DNA of 64,000 nt from Cytophagales bacterium (GCA_013298025.1 JAAFJE010000001.1:310001-374000); one strand, 5' to 3'; positions 54,877 through 64,000 are shown, numbered from the stretch's first letter. A program made the numbers and translations. The notes: generated from the sequence alone by a model not told the origin.

Positions 54877-55740
54877 ATGTTGATTTTCGATACAATAGCC
54901 GCTTTTCAAGCCTACCTAAACGAACAGCGACTAGCCCACAAGTCTATCGGATTTGTGCCAACGATGGGAGCTTTACACGAAGGTCATCTTTCGTTGATTC
55001 GGACTTCCCTTCAAGAGAATACCATAACGGTTTGTAGCATTTTTGTCAACCCTACACAGTTCAACAATGCCCACGATTTGGCGGTTTACCCTCGTACTTT
55101 AGAAGCCGACTGTGCCTTGCTCGAAGCTACGGGCTGTCATGCGGTATTTGCTCCGTCGGTGCAAGAAATGTATCCTCAGCCTAGCTCGCTCAAATTTGAT
55201 TTCGGCGAGCTTGAACACGTCATGGAAGGAAAATTTCGGCCGGGGCATTTCAATGGCGTTGGCATCGTGGTGTCAAAGCTTTTTCATATTGTACAGCCTA
55301 CTCGTGCTTATTTTGGACAAAAAGACTTACAACAATGTGCCGTTATCAATCGCTTGGTGAAAGATTTGTCATTTAGCCTTTCGCTCGTGATTTGTCCAAC
55401 CCAACGAGAAGCCGACGGCTTGGCGATGTCGTCACGCAACCGTAATTTAAGTGCCGAACAACGCCACATTGCCCCTGTTTTACATGAATGTTTACAAACT
55501 GCCCAACAGCAACTTTTAGCCCAAACCACCATTGAGGTGGTCAAACAATGGGTCAGCAACCGCCTCCAACAACACCCCGAATTTACCTTAGAGTATTTTG
55601 AAATTGTTGATTTTGAAACTTTACAAAGCCTTTCTGGTGTTTTAGATACAAGCAAACAAACCCCTGCTGTAGCCCTGTGCATTGCAGCCTTTTTAGGCAA
55701 AACTCGCCTAATTGATAACCTGGTTATCAATCCGCAGTAA
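54877..55740 (+). CDS. panC: Pantothenate synthetase
   Basis: The ATG at 54877 (MLIFDTIAAFQAYLNEQ) replaces the TTG used in the ORF track. The 287-residue enzyme joins pantoate and beta-alanine using ATP. Motifs include PTMGALHEGHLSLI (28-41) with the HIGH-like site, FVNPTQF, GQKDLQQ and MSSRNRNL. panD follows 99 bases downstream on the same strand, supplying beta-alanine. Confidence 0.95.
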   Translation: MLIFDTIAAFQAYLNEQRLAHKSIGFVPTMGALHEGHLSLIRTSLQENTITVCSIFVNPTQFNNAHDLAVYPRTLEADCALLEATGCHAVFAPSVQEMYPQPSSLKFDFGELEHVMEGKFRPGHFNGVGIVVSKLFHIVQPTRAYFGQKDLQQCAVINRLVKDLSFSLSLVICPTQREADGLAMSSRNRNLSAEQRHIAPVLHECLQTAQQQLLAQTTIEVVKQWVSNRLQQHPEFTLEYFEIVDFETLQSLSGVLDTSKQTPAVALCIAAFLGKTRLIDNLVINPQ

Positions 55741-55763
55741 TGGTTTATTCAAAATACTTAGGT

Positions 55764-55771
55764 TATCTTTG
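55764..55771 (+). promoter_or_regulatory. Candidate panD -7 box
   Basis: TATCTTTG matches TAnnTTTG exactly, with a partial -33 TTTA near 55743. panD may thus be transcribed separately from panC. Confidence 0.5.
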
Positions 55772-55839
55772 CAAAAAAATCAGCCTCAGACCAAGCTCGG
55801 CCTTGTTTGAAGTATTTTCACATTTATCAATAAAGAGTC

Positions 55840-56190
55840 ATGTTTATTCATGTCATGAAGTCAAAACTTCACCGTGTCAAAATCACACAGGCGGAGTTAA
55901 ATTATGTAGGTAGCGTTACAATCGACGAAGATTTAATGGATGCTGCGGGGTTGATTGAGAACGAGAAAGTTCAAATCGTCAACAACAACAACGGTGAGCG
56001 ATTTGAAACATACGTTATCAAAGGCGAAAGAGGCTCTGGAACGATTTGTTTGAATGGTGCGGCTGCTCGTAGAGCCCAAGTTGGCGACATCGCTATCATT
56101 ATCGCTTATGCCATCATGACTCCAGAAGAGGCAAAAACGCATCAACCAAAATTAGTTTTTCCCGACCACAACAACAAATTAGTTGTATAA
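55840..56190 (+). CDS. panD: Aspartate 1-decarboxylase (pyruvoyl-dependent)
   Basis: This 116-residue proenzyme is cleaved at Gly24-Ser25 in NYVGSVTID to form the pyruvoyl cofactor. Other conserved lines are [16 protein letters not shown] and [20 protein letters not shown]. It makes beta-alanine for pantothenate. The start at 55840 matches the common MFI-V-KSK N-terminus of Bacteroidota homologues. Together with panC it completes the last two steps of the branch. Confidence 0.95.
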   Translation: MFIHVMKSKLHRVKITQAELNYVGSVTIDEDLMDAAGLIENEKVQIVNNNNGERFETYVIKGERGSGTICLNGAAARRAQVGDIAIIIAYAIMTPEEAKTHQPKLVFPDHNNKLVV

Positions 56191-56212
56191 GCAACGTACT
56201 AAACACAACAAG

Positions 56213-56239
56213 AAAGCGATTGATACAATCGCTTTTTTT
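56213..56239 (+). terminator. Terminator after panD
   Basis: AAAGCGATTG and CAATCGCTTT form a perfect 10-bp stem with a 3-base loop and a T-run. Confidence 0.85.
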
Positions 56240-56250
56240 GTATCAAACCG

Positions 56251-57231
56251 ATGAAACAAGTCTTACAATATATCGTCTTTTTAGCCATTGGCATTGGGCT
56301 AATTTGGTATTCGGTTGCCACTGGCATCATCAATCCCACCAAACTTTGGGCCGACGTGTCGAATGCCCGTCTGGGCTGGGTACTGTCGATGGTTGCCCTG
56401 ATGTTTGTGGCACATGGCAGCAGGGCCGCTCGCTGGAAAATGCTCCTCGAACCGCTTGGCTATCATCCTTCTTTTGTACAAATCAACAATGCCGTATGGC
56501 TGGGGTATTTTGCCAACAACCTTGTGCCACGCTTGGGCGAAGTAACACGCTGTAGCCAGTTGTACAAAAGTGATAAAATCCCTATTGAAAAATCATTGGG
56601 CACGGTAGTAGTAGATAGGCTTTTCGATGTGGTAGCCCTTTTCACCCTACTTTTATTGCATTTAATCATTGATTTTGATAGACTTTGGCAATTTGTTTCG
56701 ATACAATTGGCACAGCGTTCAGCTACACAAAACCAAACGCCTTGGGGCTTGATTGTAGCCTTTGGCATATTGGTTGTCCTAGGCAGTTTAGGTATTGTAT
56801 TTCGACAAAAGCTTTTGCAGTTTTCTGTGATTAATGCTATTTTTCAAAAAGTAAAAGGATTGATAGACGGACTTCTTAGTATTCGCCAACTCAAAAACCC
56901 CTTGCTTTTTATCGTCTATACCATCATGATTTGGGGAACATACTGGCTGATGGGCTATGTGCTGTTTTTTGCGATTCCCAAATTTGCTGATTTGCCCATG
57001 ATGGCAAGCTTTACGGTATTGGTGTCGGGAGCATTGGCTATGATTTTGCCTTCGCCCGGAGGTGCAGGGGCTGTTACGGCCATCGTATCGCCCATTTTGG
57101 TGAGTATGTATGGCCTCAACAAAGACGATGCAGGTACGCTCTCGACTTTTATTCAAAGCTCTCAAATGTTGGCTACGTTGTTGGTGGGTACTTGTATTTT
57201 TTTGATTTCATTATTTATCAAACAAAAATGA
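56251..57231 (+). CDS. Flippase-like (LPG synthase TM-domain family) membrane protein
   Basis: This 326-residue protein has about eight membrane helices and the family pattern [32 protein letters not shown] and [15 protein letters not shown], as in the transmembrane domain of lysylphosphatidylglycerol synthase and related lipid flippases. It lacks the aminoacyl-transferase domain, so lipid translocation or membrane support is more likely than synthesis. Its stop overlaps the rfaE2 ATG (ATGA), which suggests a link to envelope glycan assembly. Confidence 0.82.
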   Translation: MKQVLQYIVFLAIGIGLIWYSVATGIINPTKLWADVSNARLGWVLSMVALMFVAHGSRAARWKMLLEPLGYHPSFVQINNAVWLGYFANNLVPRLGEVTRCSQLYKSDKIPIEKSLGTVVVDRLFDVVALFTLLLLHLIIDFDRLWQFVSIQLAQRSATQNQTPWGLIVAFGILVVLGSLGIVFRQKLLQFSVINAIFQKVKGLIDGLLSIRQLKNPLLFIVYTIMIWGTYWLMGYVLFFAIPKFADLPMMASFTVLVSGALAMILPSPGGAGAVTAIVSPILVSMYGLNKDDAGTLSTFIQSSQMLATLLVGTCIFLISLFIKQK

Positions 57232-57704
57232 CCGCAGATAAAATTCTTAGTTTGCCACAAGCCCTTGTTCAGGTAGCAAAATGGCAACAGGCAGGAGAAA
57301 AGATTGTGTTTACCAACGGCTGTTTCGATATTGTGCATTTAGGCCATATCGACTACCTAGAAAAAGCGAGGGCTTTAGGCGATAAACTTGTGCTAGGACT
57401 CAACACCGATGCCTCTGTTTCGAGGCTCAAAGGACCAACTCGCCCAGTTGTCAACCAGTATGCTCGTGCCAGAATGATGGCGGCCTTGGCATTTGTGGAT
57501 GCTGTCATTTTGTTCGACGAACCGACACCTTTACAGGTTATAGAACAAATAAAACCTGACATTTTGGTCAAAGGTGATGATTATACCGTAGAAAATATTG
57601 TTGGCTCAGATTTTGTCATCAGCAATGGCGGATGCGTACAAACGATTCCTTTAGTAAAAGGCTTTTCGACGAGTAGTTTAATTGAAAAAATCAAGCAGAT
57701 GTAG
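57228..57704 (+). CDS. rfaE2: D-glycero-beta-D-manno-heptose 1-phosphate adenylyltransferase
   Basis: The ATG at 57228 overlaps the upstream stop by ATGA. The 158-residue nucleotidyltransferase has [10 protein letters not shown] (31-40) and the terminal STSSLIEKI, typical of the C-terminal (HldE) domain as a stand-alone protein. It activates heptose 1-phosphate to ADP-heptose for lipopolysaccharide core. The kinase and other heptose genes are not in the window. Confidence 0.9.
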   Translation: MTADKILSLPQALVQVAKWQQAGEKIVFTNGCFDIVHLGHIDYLEKARALGDKLVLGLNTDASVSRLKGPTRPVVNQYARARMMAALAFVDAVILFDEPTPLQVIEQIKPDILVKGDDYTVENIVGSDFVISNGGCVQTIPLVKGFSTSSLIEKIKQM

Positions 57705-57814
57705 TTGAGATTTTAGAATTGAGTATTGGATTTTTAGCATTTTACAATTCCTAGATAAGCTTGGAATATTTGCAAAGTTTCGGCTCTAAAAGAAAATTTT
57801 CGTAAATTGATTTC

Positions 57815-58846
57815 ATGGAATATTGGCAAGAGATAAATAAGAACCTAAAACCTTGGGTTGACACCGATTTAAACAAAACGGTGATTGACCTTTTTGCAGG
57901 TTGTGGAGGTTTATCCCTTGGTTTTGAAGCCAATGGATTTAAAACCATTGGTTATGAAATGGACGAAAACGCTTCTAAAACTTATAATAAAAATCTTTTA
58001 GGAACATGTGTTACAGGTAAATTAACGCCTGAATCAATTTACCCCAAAGCCGACATCGTGATTGGAGGGCCGCCTTGTCAACCTTTTAGTGTTGGGGGAA
58101 AACAGCTTGGGTTACAAGATTCGAGAGATGGATTTCCTATTTTTTTAGCGGCAATTCGCCAGTTAAATCCCGAGGTTTTTATGTTTGAAAATGTTCGGGG
58201 TATGTTGTACAAAAACAAGTCGTATTTGAAAGAAGTAATAGAGGCACTCGAAAAGTTAGGGTATTATGTTGACTATGCACTTTTGAATGCCGTAAACTAC
58301 GAAGTTCCTCAAAACAGAGAACGTGTGATTGTACTTGGTTCAAAGCAAAAAATCAAATTGCCAAACCCCATTCACAAAACAATTACAGCAGGGGCAGCAT
58401 TAGGCTCACTTGCATTTGATTTTGACGAGGATTCTAAATTTTTCACGGCATCAATGGACAGATACGTTGCTAATTATGAAAAAGCTTCTAAATGTATCAA
58501 TCCGAGAGATTTATATTTAGATAAACCTGCTCGAACGTTGACTTGCAGAAATTTGGCTGGTGCTACAGGAGATATGCACCGAGTAAAACTGAAAGATGGC
58601 AGAAGAAGAAGACTCACCATTCGGGAAGCAGCAAGACTGCAAAGTTTTCCTGATTGGTTTGAATTTCAGGGAACAGAAACGCAGCAATTCAACCAAATAG
58701 GTAATGCAGTTGCACCCAATTTTGCCTTCCATTTGGCAAAAAATATAAAAGCACACCTGATGGGGGCTTCCACAGAAGACTATTCCACAAGGGCTTTTCA
58801 ACAACTAAAATTATTCGAGCATGAAGCTGTATCTACGTTCAGATAG
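57815..58846 (+). CDS. C5-cytosine DNA methyltransferase
   Basis: This 343-residue enzyme has the ordered motifs of m5C methyltransferases: I DLFAGCGGLSLGFE (25-38), IV GGPPCQPFS with Cys88, VI ENVRG (125-129), VIII QNRERV (166-171) and X GNAVAP near the end. The target-recognition region between VIII and X is short, at about 90 residues. It overlaps the downstream nuclease gene by 26 bases, a typical restriction-modification layout. The recognition site cannot be read from sequence. Confidence 0.92.
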   Translation: MEYWQEINKNLKPWVDTDLNKTVIDLFAGCGGLSLGFEANGFKTIGYEMDENASKTYNKNLLGTCVTGKLTPESIYPKADIVIGGPPCQPFSVGGKQLGLQDSRDGFPIFLAAIRQLNPEVFMFENVRGMLYKNKSYLKEVIEALEKLGYYVDYALLNAVNYEVPQNRERVIVLGSKQKIKLPNPIHKTITAGAALGSLAFDFDEDSKFFTASMDRYVANYEKASKCINPRDLYLDKPARTLTCRNLAGATGDMHRVKLKDGRRRRLTIREAARLQSFPDWFEFQGTETQQFNQIGNAVAPNFAFHLAKNIKAHLMGASTEDYSTRAFQQLKLFEHEAVSTFR

Positions 58847-59833
58847 TTCAAAGACATTCAGCGAAAAACCAAAAGCTATTCAAGAGCTTATCAATATAGC
58901 GTTGTACATACTCGATACCTTTGGCATTCCGATAGAAGGAACACCACGAAGATTAGAGCGAATGGCTATTGTCTTTTTAGCGAGCGGAAATATCAAATCG
59001 CTAAAAGACCTTACCAATACAAAAGACTTGAATAGTGGATTTTCTTTAAAAACAAGAGATATTATCAATTTTGTCAACGAGCATTTCAACGAAAATATCA
59101 GCCTTGGCTCCTATGATGACATTAGAAGAAAGGATTTGAAACTACTAACCATCGCCGAGATTGTCTTGCAGTCAAGCCCAAATGCTGCCACCAACGACTC
59201 TACTCGTGGTTATGCAATCAATCCGATATATGGTGATTTGATGAGAAACTTTGATAAGAACAATTGGGAGAAATATATTCAAGAAAAGCTTGAAAAAATT
59301 GAACCCTTGAGTCGAAAATTCAAGCGAGAAAGACGACTATCCAAAGTTGAAGCTATTCTACCATCGGGTACAATTTTGACTTTTTCGGCAGGAGAACACA
59401 ATGATTTACAAAAAGCTATAATTGAGGAATTTCTCCCAAGGTACGGTTTTGGAGCCGAAGTTTTATATGTTGGAGATGCTACGGATAAGTACCTTTATCT
59501 TGAAAAGAAAAATTAGAAAAACTTCATTTCTTTGAAATTGCACACGAAGAACTACCCGATGTCATAGCCTATTCCGAGCAAAAGAATTGGCTTTACCTCA
59601 TTGAAGCAGTACATTCGTCGGGACCAATTTCAGAAATACGACTTTTACAACTTCAACGATTGACCCAAGCTTGTAAAGCGGCTATTGTGTATGTGACAGC
59701 TTTTTTAAATCGACCGAAGTTCAGACAATTTATAGCCGAAATTGCTTGGGAAACAGAGGTTTGGATAGCCGATAGTCCTGACCATTTAGTACATTTCAAT
59801 GGAGATAAATTTCTAGGTCCCTACAAAAAATAA
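58821..59833 (+). pseudogene. BsuBI/PstI-family restriction endonuclease, frameshifted
   Basis: The first frame (58821-59516, 231 residues) covers the family N-terminal helical domain (KAIQELINIALYILDTFGIP) and the start of the catalytic domain (GTILTFSAGEHNDLQKAI, GAEVLYVGDATDKYL). It stops in an A-rich stretch at 59503-59512. The next frame (59513-59833) continues the same domain without a gap: HEELPDVIAYSEQKNWLYLIEAV holds the PD...E catalytic core. One missing A in the run would restore a 337-residue protein. This is either a real inactivating deletion or a homopolymer sequencing error; the track omitted the second half because it has no start codon. Confidence 0.85.
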
Positions 59834-60007
59834 AGATATATGAGCAATGGTTAGTATAAGTAAGAATTTATTTTACCCAAAATGAGGCTTTCAACGAACA
59901 AATAGTAATAGCGTATTTTGGAAGTATCAGAAATCTTTTTCTTGTTTATCAATACAATAACATTTTAAGTTAGTCTTTTTCAATTTACCTAAAACAATAA
60001 GAACACG

Positions 60008-60700
60008 ATGGGTGGTATTTGGTTAATTTCTTTGGTTTTTGCTGGTATCGGGATGTTGGTGAGCTGGCAATTGAAAAGTAAATTCAGGGAATATGCACAG
60101 ATTGGTTTGGCAAACGGGCTTTCAGGGCGTGAAATTGCCGAACAAATGTTGCGTGACAATGGTATTTACGATGTACGCATTACGGCGGTAGAAGGTGAAC
60201 TCACCGACCATTATAATCCGGGCGATAAAACCGTCAATCTCAGCCCTGATGTCTATTATGGCAGAAGTGCGGCAGCAGCGGCCGTAGCAGCCCACGAATG
60301 TGGTCATGCCGTACAACACGCCAAGGCTTATTCGATGCTACAACTACGCAGTGCTATGGTACCCGTGTTGAGCATTGCCAGTAACTTTACGCCCATGTTG
60401 CTTATGATTGGCGTAATGGTACTGTACTCTACAGGTAACAGCCTGTTGCTCAGTATTGGGGTGGCTCTTTTTGGTATTGCAACCTTGTTTAGTTTTGTTA
60501 CACTTCCTGTTGAGTTCGATGCGAGTAATCGGGCTTTGAAATGGATGGAACAACGAGGCATGGTGACAAAAAGAGAACATGAAATGGCAAAAGATGCCCT
60601 CAAATGGGCAGCGCTTACCTACGTTGTAGCAGCCCTTGGGATGCTCGCACAATTGCTGTATTACCTCAATATGCTTTCGGGCAGAAGAGAGGATGAATAA
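60008..60700 (+). CDS. YugP-type neutral zinc metallopeptidase
   Basis: This 230-residue membrane protein has an N-terminal helix, the zinc motif HECGH (96-100), a downstream Glu169 in LPVEFDAS as third ligand, and two or three further helices (about 118-140, 145-168, 200-222). It belongs to the YugP/PF04298 family of membrane metallopeptidases, whose substrates are poorly known. It is convergent with radA. Confidence 0.88.
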   Translation: MGGIWLISLVFAGIGMLVSWQLKSKFREYAQIGLANGLSGREIAEQMLRDNGIYDVRITAVEGELTDHYNPGDKTVNLSPDVYYGRSAAAAAVAAHECGHAVQHAKAYSMLQLRSAMVPVLSIASNFTPMLLMIGVMVLYSTGNSLLLSIGVALFGIATLFSFVTLPVEFDASNRALKWMEQRGMVTKREHEMAKDALKWAALTYVVAALGMLAQLLYYLNMLSGRREDE

Positions 60701-60702
60701 AA

Positions 60703-60740
60703 ACGTTGGGCATGATAAAAATGCCCAACGTCCATTTTTT
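60703..60740. terminator. Terminator between YugP-like gene and radA
   Basis: ACGTTGGGCAT and ATGCCCAACGT form a perfect 11-bp stem followed by CCATTTTTT on the plus strand. Confidence 0.82.
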
Positions 60741-62116
60741 CATTTCCTCAAAATTCTGATAAACACTTCTTCCAACTTGGCAGCCATGTTAATTTTGATG
60801 GTATAAGCGTCTGGATTGAGTCCTTTGGCGTTAAATTTTGAAATCCATATTTCTTTGAATCCCAACTTTTGCGCCTCGGCAATGCGTTGCTCAATACGAT
60901 TGACCGCCCTGATTTCGCCCCCCAAACCTACTTCGGCCGCAAAACAAATCGTACTCGGAATGCTGATGTCTTCATAAGAAGACACAATAGACGTACAAAC
61001 AGCCAAATCAATAGCGGGGTCTTCTACTTTCAAGCCTCCAGCAATATTTAAAAATACATCTTGATTGCCTAGTCTAAAACCGCCTCGTTTTTCTAATACC
61101 GCCAACAACATATTGAGCCGTTTGGCATCGAAACCAGTAGAGCTTCGTTGAGGTGTGCCGTAGGTAGCAATTGACACAAGCGACTGTATTTCAATCAATA
61201 AAGGGCGATTTCCTTCAAGCATTGCCCCAATGGTAATCCCTGAAAAATCTTCTTCTCGTTGCGAAATCAATATTTCAGAAGGATTGTTTACTTCTCTTAG
61301 CCCCGACTCTAGCATTTCGTAAATACCCAACTCGGAGGTACTGCCAAAACGGTTTTTGATTGTCCGCAAAATCCGATACGCCAAGTGCCTATCGCCCTCA
61401 AACTGTAAAACCGTATCAACCATGTGTTCCAATACCTTCGGTCCAGCCAAAGAGCCATCTTTGGTAATATGCCCGATGATAAACACTGGCGTACCCGATT
61501 CTTTGGCAAATTTCATCAATTCGGTGGCACATTCTTTTACCTGCGAAACACTGCCAGCTCCTGCCTCAATAAAAGCCGATTGAAGCGTTTGGATAGAGTC
61601 TATGACCAAAATATCAGGCTCAAACTGTTCGATTTGCTTGAAAATATTTTGTGTTGACGTTTCCGTAAGAATATAACAATTTTCGCTTTTATGAGCCAAT
61701 CGTTCGGCACGCATTTTAATTTGTTGCTCCGATTCTTCGCCCGACACATACAGCACCTTATGCTGTCGCAACGTAAGGGCAATTTGTAGCATCAGCGTCG
61801 ATTTTCCGATGCCCGGTTCTCCGCCAATCAGTACCAACGACCCAAGCACAATGCCTCCGCCAAGCACACGATTGAGTTCTTGGTCTTTTGTGATAATCCG
61901 AGGTTGTTCTTCGTAATTAATTTCATGAATAGCCCTTGGTTTAGCCGCAACTTTCAACGAAGTACTCGTTTTCCAAGAGCCTTTACTTGGCTCGTCTTTT
62001 TGGACAAGTTCTTCTACGATGGTATTCCATTCGCCACAAGACGGACAACGCCCTAGCCATTTGGGCGGTTGATGACCACAATTTTGACAGAAAAAAGAGG
62101 TTTTTGTTTTTGCCAT
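60740..62116 (-). CDS. radA: DNA repair protein RadA
   Basis: The start at 62116 (MAKTKTSFFCQNC) matches the family N-terminus. The 458-residue protein has the zinc finger CQNCGHQPPKWLGRCPSC, Walker A GGEPGIGKST, the RadA-specific KNRFGST and a C-terminal Lon-protease-like domain (GGLKVEDPAIDLAV, EVGLGGEIRAV). RadA is a RecA-related helicase that helps branch migration in recombination. It is transcribed towards the YugP-like gene. Confidence 0.95.
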   Translation of the reverse strand: MAKTKTSFFCQNCGHQPPKWLGRCPSCGEWNTIVEELVQKDEPSKGSWKTSTSLKVAAKPRAIHEINYEEQPRIITKDQELNRVLGGGIVLGSLVLIGGEPGIGKSTLMLQIALTLRQHKVLYVSGEESEQQIKMRAERLAHKSENCYILTETSTQNIFKQIEQFEPDILVIDSIQTLQSAFIEAGAGSVSQVKECATELMKFAKESGTPVFIIGHITKDGSLAGPKVLEHMVDTVLQFEGDRHLAYRILRTIKNRFGSTSELGIYEMLESGLREVNNPSEILISQREEDFSGITIGAMLEGNRPLLIEIQSLVSIATYGTPQRSSTGFDAKRLNMLLAVLEKRGGFRLGNQDVFLNIAGGLKVEDPAIDLAVCTSIVSSYEDISIPSTICFAAEVGLGGEIRAVNRIEQRIAEAQKLGFKEIWISKFNAKGLNPDAYTIKINMAAKLEEVFIRILRK

Positions 62117-62549
62117 AAAATAAATCAAAAAATGCGTCTGCTTGAAAAAACTTAACTAACTGATTGTTAAACGAATAATCAAGCCTTCGGTAAATTATTG
62201 CATTTATTAGTTTGATTAGAATTTTTCTAATAACTAATTGCCATTCACTAAATATTATGAAAAAATGCTTCAGAATCGTATGAGATAAAGCTTTTCTATC
62301 GTTATCTTGCCGTTGCTAAGGGCATTTGAACAGTACACCTTTGCCATACATCGCATAAAATTACCTTATTATGATAGGAATATTGCAAGGTAAACGACAA
62401 ATCCTTAGTAAAGTTTTAAACCTTGTTGGTACAACAAGCAAGTAGTGGTAAAAGCCAAGTTAGGTGTCTTTAGCTTAACGCATCTTTTACAGACACAATC
62501 TTTAGTACTAAAACTCAATTTCCATTTTAATCTTTTAAAAAATTTCACA
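62117..62549. other. 433-bp divergent intergenic region (radA / barrel protein)
   Basis: It is AT-rich and carries both promoters, but I find no clear TAnnTTTG with a -33 partner on either strand. The ORF at 62405-62686 minus and the N-terminal extension of the barrel ORF are not credible genes. Confidence 0.45.
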
Positions 62550-63182
62550 ATGATGAAGAAAAAACTTAGCACATTACTCGCTTTGCTTTTGATGGTAACA
62601 TTTGCTTCGAAGGCACAATTGATCGTAGTTGGTTTGAAAGGCGGTGTCAACCTTTCACAATTAAGCCTAGGTTCTAATTTCAGCACAAACGTGCAAGAAA
62701 GCTTGAAAACGCAAACAGGTTATGTAGCGGGGGTTTATGCCAGAGTAGGAAAATTGTTATTTATCCAGCCTGAGCTACTCGTTTCTGCCAAAGGTGGTTC
62801 TGTGGATGTTTTAAAGTCTGGTACGCCCACTTCAGTAAACATTCAATACACCAACATTGATGTACCTGTATTGATTGGCTACAAATTCGGATTGCTCAGA
62901 ATCAACGCTGGCCCTATTGCCTCTTTCAATGTAAGTAGCTCTAATGAACTTGCTACACAATTTGGAAGCATCATCGGGTCGAGTGGCAACAACGTGGGCG
63001 ATACTTTTAAGTCGGCTGCTTGGGGCTATCAAGCTGGGGGTGGTGTCGATATTGGCTCACTTTCATTGGATGTACGTTACGAAGGTAGCTTATCGAATGT
63101 AACAGCCTTGAGTGCTACTGGACTTACATTCAGCCAGAAAGCTAGTGTATGGCAAGTGACGTTAGGATTGAGAATTTTGTAA
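62550..63182 (+). CDS. PorT-like outer-membrane beta-barrel protein
   Basis: The ATG at 62550 (MMKKKLSTLLALLLMVTFASKAQ) gives a clean signal peptide, unlike the longer ORF. The 210-residue protein has alternating strands typical of small outer-membrane barrels (VVGLKGGVNLSQL, GYVAGVYARVGKLLFIQPELLVS, WGYQAGGGVDIGSLSLDVRYEGSL) and a terminal strand WQVTLGLRIL. It fits the porin/PorT family seen across Bacteroidota. Specific function is unknown. Confidence 0.8.
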   Translation: MMKKKLSTLLALLLMVTFASKAQLIVVGLKGGVNLSQLSLGSNFSTNVQESLKTQTGYVAGVYARVGKLLFIQPELLVSAKGGSVDVLKSGTPTSVNIQYTNIDVPVLIGYKFGLLRINAGPIASFNVSSSNELATQFGSIIGSSGNNVGDTFKSAAWGYQAGGGVDIGSLSLDVRYEGSLSNVTALSATGLTFSQKASVWQVTLGLRIL

Positions 63183-63190
63183 TTGCATAA

Positions 63191-63225
63191 AAAAACACCC
63201 TCCTGAAAATTTCGGGAGGGTGTGA
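63191..63225 (-). terminator. Terminator after the LytTR gene
   Basis: ACACCCTCCTGAAA and TTTCGGGAGGGTGT form a 14-bp stem with one wobble. The T-run is on the minus-strand side, so it serves the LytTR gene, with possible help for the barrel gene. Confidence 0.75.
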
Positions 63226-63375
63226 GTTATTCACCTAACCACTAAAATAGTTCTTTTTATATGTGCTGTTCGCTTATCAGCTACTTATATTTCTTTTCAA
63301 AGTAAGGACTAGCCTTTTGTTATACTTCATTGTGGGTTTAGAGGCTTTTCACCAAAATTTTTAGTTACCATAGAA

Positions 63376-63765
63376 CTAAATTTGTCTTCTAATAAATTCG
63401 GCTACTTCAAGCTCAAAATCTTGCCTTCTTCTTCTTGATATTTCAATCCGAGTGCCGTTCATCAGTGTTACGAATGGGTCAACTTTGGTTTGGTACGACA
63501 TCACAAAGTGCATATTTACCAAATAAGATTTATGGATTCTTACAAAATCATTGGCTAAACACGTTTCGGCAAATTCCTTCAATGTCTTTGAGAGTAAGAC
63601 TGTTTTACCATTGGCAAAATGAAACAAAGTATAATTGCTTACTGCTTCGAGATACAATATTTCTGATAGTTCAAATGAAGTTTTCTTTCTATCAATTGCG
63701 AGTTGAGCTTGTGCCTTTTTTTTATACTGACCAAAAAGCGGCATATTCATCAGGGTACTTTGCAT
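63376..63765 (-). CDS. Stand-alone LytTR DNA-binding protein
   Basis: The start at 63765 (MQSTLMNMPLFG) or the nearby internal ATG is more likely than 63816. The ~129-residue protein is a LytTR domain: SEILYLEAVSNYTLFHF, KTLKEFAETCLANDFVRIHKSYLVNM and RIEISRRRRQDF. There is no receiver domain, so it is not a classical response regulator; it may be constitutive or controlled by a separate partner. No kinase is adjacent. Confidence 0.82.
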   Translation of the reverse strand: MQSTLMNMPLFGQYKKKAQAQLAIDRKKTSFELSEILYLEAVSNYTLFHFANGKTVLLSKTLKEFAETCLANDFVRIHKSYLVNMHFVMSYQTKVDPFVTLMNGTRIEISRRRRQDFELEVAEFIRRQI

Positions 63766-63816
63766 ATTGTTCTTTGGGCTAAGTAATTTATCTATTTTGA
63801 TGATACAAAGTAACAA

Positions 63817-64000
63817 CAGCCAACGCAGGATTTTTAGCGTAGATATACCAGTTTTATAAAAACAGGTATTTATACGCTAAACTACGTAATTACGCTTCAC
63901 GCTTATTTTACCAGTAAAAATTGGGACTACGGCTCTTTTTTCAATAGAATCTTTTGCAAAAGTGCCAATGGAAGCATACCATTGCTGAGGAGTGTATCAT
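63817..64000. other. Right window edge
   Basis: No supported gene is visible. The minus strand has an open stretch of about 39 codons ending at 63877, but a TGA occurs at the window edge and there is no start codon, so I do not call it. Confidence 0.4.

Noticed and set aside
59499-59516. Programmed -1 frameshift in the BsuBI/PstI-type nuclease gene
   Set aside because: The local codons AAG AAA AAT do not give a good slippery heptamer after a one-base slip, and no clear downstream stimulatory hairpin was seen; an indel is simpler.
63877-64000. C-terminal end of a minus-strand gene at the right edge
   Set aside because: The open frame is only 39 codons, is preceded by TGA at the edge and lacks a start codon.

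Overview
The window looks like a chromosomal segment of a Bacteroidota bacterium, probably in or near the Cytophagales. The evidence is a low-to-middling GC content, several Bacteroidota-type -7 boxes (TAnnTTTG), and families typical of the phylum: a DUF4270 lipoprotein, a truncated GT5 'glycogen synthase' beside panC/panD, DUF1080, many secreted proteins ending their signal peptide in AxAQ, and OmpA/PorT-like barrels. Most of it is ordinary core genome, broken by several small accessory insertions.

Layout. 1-12027 is one co-directional cluster: SWIM zinc-finger protein (cut by the window edge), DUF5691, MoxR-type AAA+ ATPase, three tandem near-identical AAA-ATPase-like/PD-(D/E)XK proteins, DUF5682, and a VWA (CoxE-like) protein. 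The SWIM/DUF5691/MoxR genes are joined by ATGA overlaps. The nuclease-like trio sits between the MoxR ATPase and DUF5682, has its own promoter-like box, and shows a mosaic pattern of exchange. 12237-14671 holds an arginine deiminase followed by a CtlX-like citrulline hydrolase. 14776-24770 carries an IscA-like protein, a truncated haemoglobin, a PhyH dioxygenase, a fatty-acid desaturase, a CcoI-type copper ATPase divergent from an Fnr-like regulator (with two FNR-like boxes between them), and several secreted or membrane proteins of unknown role. 25150-32147 has metG, an NTF2-like protein, a duplicated beta-helix protein and a putative outer-membrane protein.

32203-36275 (minus strand) runs rbfA, a LolC/E-type permease, a THUMP-like methyltransferase and a PatB-type C-S lyase. 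36545-38400 is an accessory islet: an unknown gene ending in an attC-like inverted repeat, then the shredded remains of what is probably an EcoRV-type nuclease, then an M.EcoRV-like adenine methyltransferase. 38552-43435 has a polytopic membrane protein, a 41-bp nested repeat array, an L,D-transpeptidase, DUF5995 and metF. 43635-44922 is a second islet, an EEP-fold nuclease-like gene plus a small partner, also ending in an attC-like repeat. 45116-52032 has an NtrY-like histidine kinase, aroB and glmS.

52334-57704 is a typical Bacteroidota neighbourhood: DUF4270 lipoprotein, GT5-like protein, panC, panD, a flippase-like membrane protein and rfaE2. 57815-59833 is a third islet, a C5-cytosine methyltransferase overlapping a BsuBI/PstI-family restriction endonuclease whose catalytic half is out of frame. 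The window ends with a YugP-type metallopeptidase, radA, an outer-membrane barrel and a LytTR DNA-binding protein.

The main points for follow-up are the nuclease trio embedded in the MoxR-VWA cluster, two restriction-modification loci that each keep the methylase but have a broken nuclease, and two attC-like sites next to single-gene or two-gene cargo without any integrase in view.
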